Shown in pieces: positions 9,916 through 18,718 of a stretch of 64,000 nt of DNA (its first letter is position 1; every line of letters begins with the position of its first letter). The translations under genes and the position numbers were made by a program. The DNA comes from Promethearchaeota archaeon (lineage in GTDB: Archaea; Asgardarchaeota; Lokiarchaeia; Sigyniarchaeales; SOKP01). The notes under the pieces were generated by a model. It saw nothing but the letters and a program-made list of their open reading frames with translations. It was not told the DNA's origin and made no database searches. The stretch covers positions 133,166-197,165 of the forward strand of contig JAHPZJ010000013.1 in the NCBI GenBank assembly GCA_019058245.1. The letters are read 5' to 3'.

Positions 9916-10767
9916 ATGACAGAAAAAGAGATACCAGATATAGATTTAAAAGAGATGATGATAGACGAGAGAGAAAAAAACATTAAAAGTAATATGGATA
10001 AGATTAAACATAAAATCGTAGTAATTTCAGGAAAGGGGGGAGTAGGTAAAACCACAGTTGCGATTAATCTTGCGATGAGCTTAGCAAGTGTAGGTTTGAG
10101 AGTTGGAATACTTGATGTAGATATTACAGGACCAAATGTAATAAAAATGCTTGGAATCAGTTCAGAATTGAAACCTAGAGTTGATGCTGAAGCTAAACGA
10201 TTTTATCCTATTGATGGACCTTTAAACCTTAAGGTTATGAGTATGGCATTTTTAACTCTTAATCCAGATGAACCTGTAATTTGGCGAGGACCAATGAAAA
10301 TGAGTGCTGTAAGACAGTTTCTAGGAGATGCTGAGTGGGGAGAACTTGATTACTTAATTTGTGATTTACCTCCTGGTACATCTGATGAAACGTTAGATAT
10401 ATTACAGCTTATTCCTGATGAAAATGTTATAGTTGTTACAACACCTCAGGAAGTTGCTTTAATGGATGCAAGAAAAACAATAAAAATGGCTCTTGTAATG
10501 CAGAGAAAAATACTAGGGATTATTGAGAATATGTCTGGTTTTGATTGTCCACATTGTGGAAAATATATTGATTTATATCCTCCAGGTGGAGCAGAAAAAG
10601 CGAGTGTAGATTTTAATATTTCTCTTTTAGGTAAAATACCTTTTGAAATAGAAGTTAGTCAACAAGGAGATCAAGGATTGCCATTTATTATTAAATATCC
10701 TGAAAGTAAATCTGCTAAAGCATTCAAAGATGCTGTTAAAAAAATTAGAAATTTATTAGAAAATTAA
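9916..10767 (+). CDS. Mrp/NBP35-type Fe-S cluster carrier ATPase
   Basis: A P-loop ATPase of the Mrp/ApbC/Nbp35 family, which binds and delivers [4Fe-4S] clusters to apoproteins in the cytoplasm. The deviant Walker A is SGKGGVGKTTVAIN. Switch motifs are DVDITGPNVIKML and DLPPGTSDETLDI, and the cluster-binding CxxC is in GFDCPHCGKYIDLYP. It lacks the N-terminal MIP18-like domain of bacterial Mrp and instead has a charged N-terminal tail of about 30 residues. Its position divergent to the Fe-S-rich fwd operon fits a maturation role for those enzymes. Confidence 0.92.
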   Translation: MTEKEIPDIDLKEMMIDEREKNIKSNMDKIKHKIVVISGKGGVGKTTVAINLAMSLASVGLRVGILDVDITGPNVIKMLGISSELKPRVDAEAKRFYPIDGPLNLKVMSMAFLTLNPDEPVIWRGPMKMSAVRQFLGDAEWGELDYLICDLPPGTSDETLDILQLIPDENVIVVTTPQEVALMDARKTIKMALVMQRKILGIIENMSGFDCPHCGKYIDLYPPGGAEKASVDFNISLLGKIPFEIEVSQQGDQGLPFIIKYPESKSAKAFKDAVKKIRNLLEN

Positions 10768-10985
10768 AAAAAATTTTATTTTTCTCTTTTAATAATCAAA
10801 TTATTTATTGTTTGTGTCATTGACACGAATTTATAAAATATCATAAACTTGATTGTTAAGGGTTATACCTATTTTCCAGATAATATAACATATTATTAAA
10901 ATGAATAATTAAATGATTTTATTAAGCTATATGATTTTTAGTTACTTGGAGAATTTATTTAACTAATAATGGGAATATTATCATT

Positions 10986-11468
10986 ATGGATTCTAAACTC
11001 CTAAAAGGTATTGTTATATGTAAAGAGTCTGGAGAATATCTCTTAGATCTCATTTTAGACACAAAAATTAATCCTGTATTACTATCTTCATTTGTTGGAG
11101 CACTAGGGCTTTTCGGAGAAAATTTAGGACGGATTGAGGAGATTAATATAAAAGGCCTTGATGTAGAAATGATAGTTGTCTATAAGTTTAAATTAATTTT
11201 CGTTGCTATTCTGGATAAAGAATTTAAAAAATATAATATAAGAGAAGAAGCGGAAAAAGCATTGGATATATTTTATTCATTATATCATAAAGAAATTGAA
11301 GCAAATTGTACCGAAGTTAGTCAATTTATAGAATTTAAAAATATACTATTTTTCCAAATTGAACAATATTTCGATAGGATTAAAAATTCACAAGGAAAGT
11401 CAAAAATCGGAGATTTTGGCTTTTTTACTGAAGCCATAAAGAAATTAAGAACTAACTCAACCAATTAA
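10986..11468 (+). CDS. Longin/roadblock-like regulatory domain protein
   Basis: A 160-residue soluble protein beginning LLKGIVICKESGEYLLDLIL, followed by a helix (LSSFVGALGLFGENLG), strands (EEINIKGLDVEMIVVYKFK and LIFVAILDKEF) and a long C-terminal helix. This beta-helix-beta order is typical of the small longin/Roadblock profilin-like folds that Asgard genomes carry in large numbers, often as partners of small GTPases. No catalytic motif is expected. The same pattern recurs in the protein at 19.8 kb. The gene converges on the DUF89 gene (4-base overlap). Family assignment is by pattern only. Confidence 0.55.
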   Translation: MDSKLLKGIVICKESGEYLLDLILDTKINPVLLSSFVGALGLFGENLGRIEEINIKGLDVEMIVVYKFKLIFVAILDKEFKKYNIREEAEKALDIFYSLYHKEIEANCTEVSQFIEFKNILFFQIEQYFDRIKNSQGKSKIGDFGFFTEAIKKLRTNSTN

Positions 11469-12349
11469 AATCTTTGAGTTTTCTTTTTAAAAATTAAATC
11501 ACCTATCTTAACTCCAAATATTCTTTCCATTAATGAACATTTGGCTTGTAACAAATAATATACATCTTTATGAGGAATATCAGTCCCATGAAGGCACTCA
11601 AAATTTCCTTGTCCTTTTGATAAAATGACTCCATTTTCTTTAAAGAAGATTTTTTTAAATTCTTCTGGGGATGTAGCAATATCTACGCCTGGGACATCAC
11701 TGGCTTCTACAACTTGAACCAAATCGGTTATGCCTACAAGTTTAGCATCCTCTATAGTTATATCATTTATAATTGGCGCCCCCCTGACAGAATAGATAAT
11801 CTTTAGATTAGGATATTTTTTTTTAATAATAGTAATTAATAATTTATCAAATACAATTTCTCCACAATTATCTCCAATTATTAATAATTCATTAGTTTCT
11901 TGAAGTGATTTTTTAAATTTTGTATAATCATTTATAGCAAAATTTTTTCTCTCGATATTTCTTATATCAGAAATAAAATCGATTCTATGCTGACTTGCAA
12001 AATCAATAGTGTTTGCAATTGCAGCAACTAATATTGCTTTATATAAAGTATCTTTTGAACTTTCAACAAAACTTTTTACTTCTTCATATGATTGCAAAGC
12101 AAGATGATTGTATTTTTTTTTTAAAGAAGAATATGGATCTAATTCTCCCAGAGTCTCTGAAACTATTGTATATGCAACTTTTCCGAGAATTGGAGCGGGA
12201 AGATTATTTATTTCATTATTTATCATATAATTCATTAATCTTTTTTGTGCAGAGATAATAATATCACGAGAAATATCGGGATTAAATAATTTAAATGCTT
12301 TTAATATTTGATTAAAAAGACAACCAATACATTCAGGCTCTAATTTCAT
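11465..12349 (-). CDS. DUF89/ARMT1-like metal-dependent phosphatase family protein
   Basis: A 294-residue DUF89 protein. Members are metal-dependent phosphatases proposed to remove damaged phosphometabolites. Signatures are the N-terminal Cys motif ECIGCLFNQ, the metal-site region GDNCGEIVFDKLL and the later KGQGNFECL. The archaeal subgroup has this N-terminal Cys pair and about 290 residues, as here. The upstream region is AT-rich. The actual substrate is unknown. Confidence 0.82.
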   Translation of the reverse strand: MKLEPECIGCLFNQILKAFKLFNPDISRDIIISAQKRLMNYMINNEINNLPAPILGKVAYTIVSETLGELDPYSSLKKKYNHLALQSYEEVKSFVESSKDTLYKAILVAAIANTIDFASQHRIDFISDIRNIERKNFAINDYTKFKKSLQETNELLIIGDNCGEIVFDKLLITIIKKKYPNLKIIYSVRGAPIINDITIEDAKLVGITDLVQVVEASDVPGVDIATSPEEFKKIFFKENGVILSKGQGNFECLHGTDIPHKDVYYLLQAKCSLMERIFGVKIGDLIFKKKTQRF

Positions 12350-12507
12350 AATATTGAAATAAAAATCTATTATATTAGAGAATTCAGAATTCCTTTAAAT
12401 TCTTTCAAATCTAGAAGTATTAAGTTTTAAATCCAGATTGATTAATACATTAATGTAAATTTTATTTTAAATCTTAATCAGTTCCTAATCTTGTTAAGAG
12501 AGGTGAA

Positions 12508-12564
12508 GTGGAATTATCAGTAGAAAAACGAGTTGCGAAAGAAAAGGCTATTCAAGTACTCTAA
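12508..12564 (+). CDS. Possible 18-residue micro-ORF
   Basis: A GTG-started reading frame of 18 codons (ELSVEKRVAKEKAIQVL after the start) sits directly behind AGAGGTGAAG, a strong Shine-Dalgarno-like sequence. It ends just before a long T tract that looks like an archaeal terminator. It could be a leader peptide, a small protein or a gene remnant. The Shine-Dalgarno spacing is short, so this is weak. Confidence 0.25.
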   Translation: MELSVEKRVAKEKAIQVL

Positions 12565-12600
12565 AACTCTCTTTTTTTTTTTAATTTTATTTAAATTGAC
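12565..12600. terminator. T-tract terminator region
   Basis: A run of T residues at about 12570-12583 follows the micro-ORF. The small minus-strand gene ends at 12641. Archaeal transcription typically ends at such U-rich tracts. Confidence 0.35.
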
Positions 12601-12640
12601 AGATTGTTAATTTCCCTTATAGATAAAAGTGAAAAAAAAA

Positions 12641-12793
12641 TTATAGATTTATATTAATTTTAATATCTTTAATATTATCTGGAACTCCTTTTGTTGAATT
12701 TAAATAACCTATTATTATATTTGTAAGCATCTCTTGCATAAAATCTTTTAAGGGTATCTTTTTTTCATTTACTTCAAGTATAACTTTTAGCAT
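12641..12793 (-). CDS. Small 50-residue hypothetical protein
   Basis: An ATG-started 51-codon frame encoding MLKVILEVNEKKIPLKDFMQ and continuing to a C-terminal IKDIKINI. The pattern of two strands around an amphipathic helix, the balanced charge and the phrase EVNEKKIPL...F..E look like a real small soluble protein and not a chance frame. No function is known to me. It stands alone between an unrelated micro-ORF and a gene-poor stretch. Confidence 0.5.
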   Translation of the reverse strand: MLKVILEVNEKKIPLKDFMQEMLTNIIIGYLNSTKGVPDNIKDIKININL

Positions 12794-13117
12794 ATTTTAC
12801 GTAGATTTGCTGATTTTTTAAAATTTATTATTATGGAATTTACTATAATTATAAATAAATAAAATAAAACCATTCTTTTTAGTTAAATATAGTCTCGAAT
12901 ATCAAATTTTGACTACTTGAGATTTTTTATAATATAGATATTTTTTACCAAAGACCTTGCAAGGTAAGTCATCCTTCTACTAGCATTTTTTAGAAAGACT
13001 CATTCTATTTGGTAATTATATTAGAAATGTGCTAATTTTTTTAATTAATTCGATATAATCATTGTTCAAAGAGATTTGAGTGGAAAAGATCTTTATAAAA
13101 CTTATAACCGCACACCC
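12794..13117. other. Gene-free spacer with a 12-bp palindrome
   Basis: No coding-like frame is seen here. The only distinct element is a perfect palindrome ACCTTGCAAGGT at 12954-12965 within AT-rich sequence. Its role is unknown. Confidence 0.3.
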
Positions 13118-13276
13118 TCATCCTCCAGTATTATTATCACCAGTATCAACTCCGCTATTTATATACAAGATAACAAGAACTGTAATAATCGATCCAATTC
13201 CTATTATTATTAGTACTGAAATAAGAATCTTCTTAATTTTTCCTTTTCTTAATTCAGTTAAATTAGATTCACTCAT
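13118..13276 (-). CDS. Small single-pass membrane protein (52 residues)
   Basis: The frame starts with MSESNLTELRKGKIKK, a charged cytosolic tail. One strongly hydrophobic helix (ILISVLIIIGIGSIITVLVI) follows, then a short Gly/Asp/Asn-rich tail ending NNTGG. This is a classic small tail-anchored-like membrane protein. It overlaps a plus-strand shadow frame. It lies 3' of an unrelated multi-pass membrane protein on the same strand, about 95 bp from its end. Confidence 0.6.
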   Translation of the reverse strand: MSESNLTELRKGKIKKILISVLIIIGIGSIITVLVILYINSGVDTGDNNTGG

Positions 13277-13370
13277 ATCTTATCCCTTTTAATTAAATAT
13301 ACCAATTTGTTATATATTAATAAAAAGTATTTAAAAATTTTTTTTGGAAGTTATTATTACACAATTAAAT

Positions 13371-14375
13371 TTAAGAATGTTTTGAACCTTTACCTTCTTT
13401 ATGTGAAAAAATTTTATACAAGCCTATTAGTAGGGTAAAGATGGCAAAGCATAAAAATAAAATAAAAGCTGAAGTTGCTAATATAACAAAATCGCTCCAA
13501 GTAAGAGTACCTGCACTTATATACAGATAAATTATTTGTACAATTGATTTCATCAATATTACAAACAATGCAATGGTATCCGCTCCTAATATCTTAATTG
13601 TTTCTTTAATATATTCAACTCTTTCAAATATAGATCCAATAATATATAAGAAAATAAATAAATCAATAAAAAAAGAAACGAAAGTATAGACATTATTTTG
13701 TATAAAATCTAATGAACAACTTATGATAAGATAGAGCATGTAGATAAAAGTTAAAAGATAGAAAAAAGAAATATAAGCAGGAAATTTTTTAGTAAATATC
13801 AATCTTAATAATGCGAATACCAATAATACACCGTCAATTACTATAAGGATTAGAAAAACTCTTTTAATGATATCTATTAAAATAGAAGTTCTAAACAATC
13901 TTAAAATAAAAATTACAACCAATATAGTAAGAATTAGGAAAATAATGAATTCTAAAATTCTTAAAAATATTCGAGATGACTTTTTTTTATATAAATAGTC
14001 ATCTACCGTAGTAGATGTATCCATACAAAATTTGAAAGCAAAAAATGAGGTTAATATTAGGTTAGCAAAAAAACAAAAATAATAAAATAAAGCAATAAAA
14101 TTAAAAAAAATGATAAAAACAGGTATTGCCAAGATTATTGAAGTTATTACTAAAAATGCTTTTCTTTCATCAAGGTTGAAAAAAATTGTTAGAATTAGTA
14201 AGATGAAGGTAAATCCTGAAAAAAAAACCCAAGTTATTACAAGAATTATATCTAAAATGAGACTATTGATTGCTAAATTAACAAGTAATAAAAACCAAAA
14301 ACTTATGAAAATAATAATAATTATCGATAAAACTTTCTTCTTTGACAGATTTTTTAAGCCTGTAATGAATCTCAT
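13371..14375 (-). CDS. Multi-pass membrane protein of unknown function
   Basis: A 334-residue protein with about eight to ten hydrophobic segments, for example LSIIIIIFISFWFLLLVNLA near the N-terminus and TLTWSDFVILATSAFILFLC near the C-terminus, ending in a short basic tail (HKEGKGSKHS). No transport or enzymatic motif is recognisable. The ATG start follows a basic N-terminus (MRFITGLKNLSKKK), consistent with the positive-inside rule. Asgard genomes contain many such orphan membrane proteins; no function is proposed. Confidence 0.65.
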   Translation of the reverse strand: MRFITGLKNLSKKKVLSIIIIIFISFWFLLLVNLAINSLILDIILVITWVFFSGFTFILLILTIFFNLDERKAFLVITSIILAIPVFIIFFNFIALFYYFCFFANLILTSFFAFKFCMDTSTTVDDYLYKKKSSRIFLRILEFIIFLILTILVVIFILRLFRTSILIDIIKRVFLILIVIDGVLLVFALLRLIFTKKFPAYISFFYLLTFIYMLYLIISCSLDFIQNNVYTFVSFFIDLFIFLYIIGSIFERVEYIKETIKILGADTIALFVILMKSIVQIIYLYISAGTLTWSDFVILATSAFILFLCFAIFTLLIGLYKIFSHKEGKGSKHS

Positions 14376-14594
14376 GATACTTGCAATCTTAAAGCTTTCT
14401 TTAATATAGAACTTTTAATATATCATATTTTAATTATTTTGTTTTTTAGAGGAAACATTAATAATTTTTCTTTTATGTCCATAATTATTAAATTCAGTAA
14501 TCAACTGATTTGTAAAATAATAAAACAACGTTTAAATCTTTCAAATAATTTTAATTCATATATAATTTTATAAGTTAGAGAAAAAAAGACTGAA

Positions 14595-15872
14595 GTGTTA
14601 AAAGTTAGAAACCGTTGGATTGTTGTCATTGGTGCTATATTGATACAAATCGCATTAGGAACAATTTATTGTTGGGGTACTCTTACTATTTTTGTAAGTC
14701 CATATTTAAATGAACCTAAAGAAGCAACAGTATATATTTTTGGAGTAGGATTATTAACCTTTGCTATTGTTATGATTTTCGCAGGACAATTACAAAATAA
14801 ATATGGTCCTAAGAAGATAGCGATATTGGGAGGCATTTTACTTGGAGCTGGAGTTATATTATCTGCTGCTATGACTACTTTTACTGGCTTATTATTCACA
14901 TATGGGATTCTTTTTGGAGCAGGAATTGGATTTGGATACGTATGCCCTATAGCTTGTGCAAGCAAATGGTTTCCTGATAAAAAAGGATTTATTAATGGAA
15001 TCGCTGTGGCAGGTTTTGGAGCAGGATCCTTTATCTTTAATTATGTAATAAAAGCTCTTGCTAATCCTAATAATTTAGAAACTACAGATTCCAATTTTAT
15101 ATCAACTATTAGTAATAATATGCCTATAATGTTTATTGTCTTAGGAATTATATACTTAGTTTTAGTAATTGGAGGGTCTTTTACTTTAAATAACCCTCCA
15201 GAAGGATGGAAACCAGAGGGTTGGAACCCCCTTCCCCCCTCAGAAGAAAGTGGAATTTCAGGTATCGAATTTGAACGATATCAAACAATAAAATTACCTC
15301 AATTCTGGATGCTTTGGGCTACTTTTGTTTTAAGTGCAATGTCGGGCTTAATGGTGATAGGCTCTTATTCATCTTTTGCAAAAACTGTCGATGCTACGGA
15401 TAATTTTATTTATGTAATAGGTACTGTTGATTTTGTATTAATAGGCAGTTTAGCAGCATTATTCAACGGATTAGGAAGAATTTTATGGGGTAAATTAGCC
15501 GATATAATAACATATAAAAAAGCTATGTTAGTAATGTTCATAACTCAAGCAATTCTGATGAGTATTTATTTTACTTCAAATATTAACGGGCTTTATTTTA
15601 TGTTTATGACTTGTGCCATATACTTCTGCTTCGGTGGTAATTTTAGTTTATTTCCTACTGCAACAGCGGATTTATTTGGTCCAGAAAACTTAGGGCCTAA
15701 TTATGGCGTAGTGTTTACCGCTTATGGAATTGCAGGATTTGTGGGCGCCGTTGGTGTAAATATATTTGTAACTGCTTTCGGAAGTTATTTAGTGTTATTT
15801 ATAGTAATGAGCATTTTATCTATAGGAGCTGCGATATTAGCTTTTTTAATAAAGCCACCAAAAACAAGATAA
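14595..15872 (+). CDS. MFS transporter, oxalate/formate antiporter (OFA)-like
   Basis: A 425-residue, 12-helix major facilitator. The start is GTG. Family marks include the N-terminal helix RWIVVIGAILIQIALGTIYC with the aromatic and Gly/Trp pattern of the OFA group, the loop 2-3 segment LQNKYGPKKIAILGG, and GFGYVCPIACASKWFPDKKG in helix 4-5. The second half carries GRILWGKLADIITYKKAM. Relatives move small carboxylates such as oxalate, formate or lactate; the substrate here cannot be fixed from sequence. It is a monocistronic gene followed by a T-rich stretch at 15873. Confidence 0.83.
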   Translation: MLKVRNRWIVVIGAILIQIALGTIYCWGTLTIFVSPYLNEPKEATVYIFGVGLLTFAIVMIFAGQLQNKYGPKKIAILGGILLGAGVILSAAMTTFTGLLFTYGILFGAGIGFGYVCPIACASKWFPDKKGFINGIAVAGFGAGSFIFNYVIKALANPNNLETTDSNFISTISNNMPIMFIVLGIIYLVLVIGGSFTLNNPPEGWKPEGWNPLPPSEESGISGIEFERYQTIKLPQFWMLWATFVLSAMSGLMVIGSYSSFAKTVDATDNFIYVIGTVDFVLIGSLAALFNGLGRILWGKLADIITYKKAMLVMFITQAILMSIYFTSNINGLYFMFMTCAIYFCFGGNFSLFPTATADLFGPENLGPNYGVVFTAYGIAGFVGAVGVNIFVTAFGSYLVLFIVMSILSIGAAILAFLIKPPKTR

Positions 15873-15999
15873 TTTTTTTTCTTTACTTTAGATTGAGATT
15901 TATTCAATTCTAAATTTTTTTTAATTGACAATATTGTAATAAAAAGTAATTTTAAAGTAAAACTGAAATTTTTTTATTAGATACATATTTTTTAAAATT

Positions 16000-16509
16000 A
16001 TGACAGAACCAAGTAAGCAAATTAGTCAAAAGGCTTTTGAATTAGGAAAAAAAAATGAATTAACATGTACGGGATGTGCTCAATCAGCAACAGCAGCCGT
16101 TCTTGATTCGTTGGGGATATGGAGTGAAGATGTTTTTAAAGCAGCAAGTGGTTTAGCAGATGGATTAGGATTGACGGGAGACGGTTCATGCGGAGCCTTA
16201 GTAGGGGCTTCAATGGTAATCGGATATTTATTTGGGAGAGAACGGAAAGATTTTAAAGATAGGATGGCACCGCTGAAGTCTTACAAAATGGTTAAACAAT
16301 TACATGATAAATATCTAAAAGAGTATGGATCCTGTCGATGTCATGACGTTCAAGAAAAGTTGGTGGGAAGGACATACAATTTCTGGGATCCTGCTGATAT
16401 GGAAGCAGCTTTCAATTCAGATGTGGGTGAGCATTGTTCAACTCTAGTGGGTAATATTGCTAAAATTGCTACCGAAATAATCCTAGAAAATGGATTTATT
16501 CCTAAATAA
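16000..16509 (+). CDS. C_GCAxxG_C_C family redox protein
   Basis: A 169-residue member of the C_GCAxxG_C_C family. The founding motif is visible as LTCTGCAQSA, with further conserved Cys in GDGSCGALVGASMVIGYLFG, GSCRCHDV and GEHCSTLVG. Such proteins are predicted redox-active or Fe-S/heme-associated small proteins often near anaerobic oxidoreductases, but no activity is established. The last codons (ENGFIPK) and 3' flank are duplicated twice downstream, marking the breakpoint of a local tandem duplication. Confidence 0.8.
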   Translation: MTEPSKQISQKAFELGKKNELTCTGCAQSATAAVLDSLGIWSEDVFKAASGLADGLGLTGDGSCGALVGASMVIGYLFGRERKDFKDRMAPLKSYKMVKQLHDKYLKEYGSCRCHDVQEKLVGRTYNFWDPADMEAAFNSDVGEHCSTLVGNIAKIATEIILENGFIPK

Positions 16510-16592
16510 AATGTTTATTATTTGAAAATTTAATATTCTGAAATTTGTCGGACTCCTTTGATTTATTTTAGAATCTTTTTTTTTTTTAAAAT

Positions 16593-16757
16593 GTGACAAA
16601 ACAAAAATCATATTATGATTGGGAATTAGCTTTACGGACTAAGCCTTTACAAAGAAAAAAAAAGAAGAGTATTGATGAAATAATTAATACCCTGGATATT
16701 CCTCATAATGAATTTAAAAAATTCCTTAAATTATGGAAGAGTAAAAATATAATATAA
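16593..16757 (+). CDS. Small basic protein, intact copy of the repeated ORF
   Basis: A GTG-started 54-residue frame: TKQKSYYDWELALRTKP, a Lys-rich patch, then SIDEIINTLDIPHNEFKKFL and a short basic tail. The amphipathic C-terminal half resembles a small helix-turn-helix-like domain, but this is only an impression. Two downstream copies (17648 and 18554) retain recognisable codons while carrying stop codons, which argues that this frame is or was a real gene. Confidence 0.5.
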   Translation: MTKQKSYYDWELALRTKPLQRKKKKSIDEIINTLDIPHNEFKKFLKLWKSKNII

Positions 16758-16865
16758 TAAGATAAAATTTTAAATTTAGAGTATAAATCAATCAGTAATA
16801 ATTTATATTTAACCCTATAATATTTCCTAGAAACGAGATAATAAATTAATGTGGAATTACATAAG

Positions 16866-17453
16866 TTAGGGTCGTAAATTTATTGCCAATAAAGCAAATA
16901 CAACGATTAAAACTAGAGCAAACATTACTGAACTCGCTAAGATGATTTTATAGTGATATTGGTTTTCTAGTTTCTCTCGATACTGTATTCTTTTATTTTC
17001 TAATGCCCTTTGGATATTATCCCATTGTTGAAATTCTTTTCCAATTCCAATATTTATGTTTCTATTATTAACGTAATATCTTCCAATACCTCTGGCTAGT
17101 AAGGGTTTATTCCTATTTCTCTTCGAATATTTAACATGAACATTTATTCTATAACACAAATAACAAAAATCTATAAAAAAAAGAAAAAATAATGGAGACA
17201 TAAAGGAATATAGTAAACCACCAAGAAGGAGGATATCGGAATAATACGTATATAAAGGATTGTTTCTAATGAAAGTATAAATAGTTAATGCTAATATTAC
17301 AATTGATATTAGAATACCTATAATTGAGAGACCTAGAATATCATGAAAAATAATTAAAGGCAATATAATATTAAGAGAATTGAGTACCGCTAATATGATA
17401 TCAATATAATTGATAGTGCTCTTTTTGGAATCTTGTTCATCGGTAATAGTCAT
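16866..17453 (-). CDS. Membrane protein, paralogue A of duplicated pair
   Basis: A 195-residue protein with hydrophobic helices in the N-terminal 110 residues (for example NIILPLIIFHDILGLSIIGI). A basic cytosolic stretch contains FQQWDNIQRALENKR, and one C-terminal helix (IILASSVMFALVLIVVFALL) follows. It is clearly paralogous to the gene at 17760-18353, sharing DSKKS, IYTFIRNNPLY and QQWDNI. No known family is recognised. It lies in unit 1 of the tandem repeat. Confidence 0.65.
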   Translation of the reverse strand: MTITDEQDSKKSTINYIDIILAVLNSLNIILPLIIFHDILGLSIIGILISIVILALTIYTFIRNNPLYTYYSDILLLGGLLYSFMSPLFFLFFIDFCYLCYRINVHVKYSKRNRNKPLLARGIGRYYVNNRNINIGIGKEFQQWDNIQRALENKRIQYREKLENQYHYKIILASSVMFALVLIVVFALLAINLRP

Positions 17454-17647
17454 TTTAATTTCTAAATGTTTGGTTTTCTTATTGAAAATTATTAACTATT
17501 GATTAAATATGATATTTAAATATTTTGAAAGGTCAAATAACTCCAGAAAATGGATTTATTTCTAGATATAATATTTATTATTTGAAGATTTAATATTCTG
17601 ATATTTTTCAAACTCCTTTGATTTATTTTAGATTTTTTCTTAAAGAT

Positions 17648-17745
17648 TTGACAAAATTAGAATTATATTATGATTAGGAATTAGCTTTATCGACTAAAAT
17701 TTAGCAAAGAAAAGAAGGAAGAAATATTATAAAAAAATAACAAAT
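17648..17745 (+). pseudogene. Decayed second copy of the small basic ORF
   Basis: In the frame matching the intact copy this reads TKLELYYD-stop-ELALSTK-stop: the Trp codon TGG has become TAG and a further TAG follows. The surrounding repeat unit is otherwise well preserved, so this is a pseudogene produced by duplication. Confidence 0.6.
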
Positions 17746-17759
17746 AACCTTATCAGTGA

Positions 17760-18353
17760 TTAATAGCCCGATGCATAATTTATTGTGATTAATATGAATA
17801 TAACAAAAAAACTTACAGCAAATACAAGAGAAATTATACTAATTTTTGTAGCATTATATTGTTTTTCAATTATGTCTCTCCGTTTAAGTTTTTGATTTTC
17901 TAATTCATGACTGATGTTATCCCATTGTTGAGTTAAGCGTATCGCATTAAAACTGTATAGACCCCCTGCTCTCATCACGAAACGTTGTTTAGCAATGCTA
18001 TTTATTGTCGAAGTGTGACTATTACTTCCTATTAAATAATACAAATATACTATTTCTGGAATTAAAAAAATCCCCAATATAAGATATTTTGTTAATAATA
18101 GACTTAAAAACAGTATAGCAAATAAAAGAATTATATAACAGTAATATAAATATAAAGGGTTATTCCTTATGAAAGTATAAGTGGCCAATGATAAGATCCC
18201 AACTGATAAATAAATACCTATAATTGAGAGTATTATATTTTCATGGAAAATGATTAAAGCGAATATAATAATAAAGAAATTAATTACTGCTATTACAATA
18301 TCAGAATATTTAAGAAAACTTTTTTTAGAATCTTGCTTATTATCAATCGACAT
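17760..18353 (-). CDS. Membrane protein, paralogue B of duplicated pair
   Basis: A 197-residue paralogue of the 16866-17453 protein with the same layout: an acidic/basic N-terminus (SIDNKQDSKKSF), several membrane helices, the shared TYTFIRNNPLYLYY segment, a soluble basic loop with LTQQWDNISHELENQ, and a final helix near the C-terminus. Unlike the neighbouring small ORF its frame is intact, suggesting both membrane copies are under selection. The function is unknown. Confidence 0.65.
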   Translation of the reverse strand: MSIDNKQDSKKSFLKYSDIVIAVINFFIIIFALIIFHENIILSIIGIYLSVGILSLATYTFIRNNPLYLYYCYIILLFAILFLSLLLTKYLILGIFLIPEIVYLYYLIGSNSHTSTINSIAKQRFVMRAGGLYSFNAIRLTQQWDNISHELENQKLKRRDIIEKQYNATKISIISLVFAVSFFVIFILITINYASGY

Positions 18354-18553
18354 TTTAATTTATAAATACTTTGGATTTTTATTGATAATTATTAATTATT
18401 GATTAAAAACAATATTTAAGTGTTTTGAAAGGGTAAATAATCCCAGAAAATGGATTTATTCCTTAAATAAAATATTTATTATTTGAAAATTTAATATTCT
18501 GATTGAAATATGCACAATTCCTTTGATTTATTTTAGGAGGTTTTTTTAAAAAT

Positions 18554-18690
18554 ACAACAAAACAAGAATTATATTATTGGGAATTAGCTTTATGGACTTA
18601 ACCTTCCTAAAGGAAAAAAATGTAAAAACAGTATGAAAAAACTACAATTCTGGATATTTTCCTTAATGAATCTAAGAAATTCATTTATTA
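18554..18690 (+). pseudogene. Decayed third copy of the small basic ORF
   Basis: Matching codons TKQELYYWELALWT are followed by TAA and TAA stops, and the start codon position reads ACA. Similarity to the intact copy fades near 18690. This marks the last, partial unit of the tandem array. Confidence 0.55.
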
Positions 18691-18718
18691 AATTTTAAGC
18701 TCAATTTTGACAAAAGTT

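Larger units (their letters stand above)
16474..18690. repeat. Local tandem triplication, three diverged units
   Basis: Three copies of a segment begin near 16474, 17533 and 18434. Each opens with a version of AAATAATCC.AGAAAATGG followed by ATTTATT, the 3' end of the C_GCAxxG_C_C gene. Each continues through TTTATTATTTGAA.ATTTA, CTTTGATTTATTTTAG and a small-ORF region. Units 1 and 2 also contain a minus-strand membrane-protein gene with a matching upstream region; unit 3 keeps only the small-ORF remnant. Unit spacing is about 1059 and 901 bp. The copies have diverged, with in-frame stops in the small ORF of units 2 and 3. Confidence 0.85.

Noticed and set aside
12954..12965. Perfect palindrome ACCTTGCAAGGT
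   Set aside because: Single occurrence far from gene starts; not enough to call an operator or attachment site.
13080..13292. Plus-strand open frame of 70 codons
   Set aside because: It is antisense to the small membrane protein at 13118-13276, whose composition is far more gene-like; the plus frame is Pro/Ile-rich shadow.
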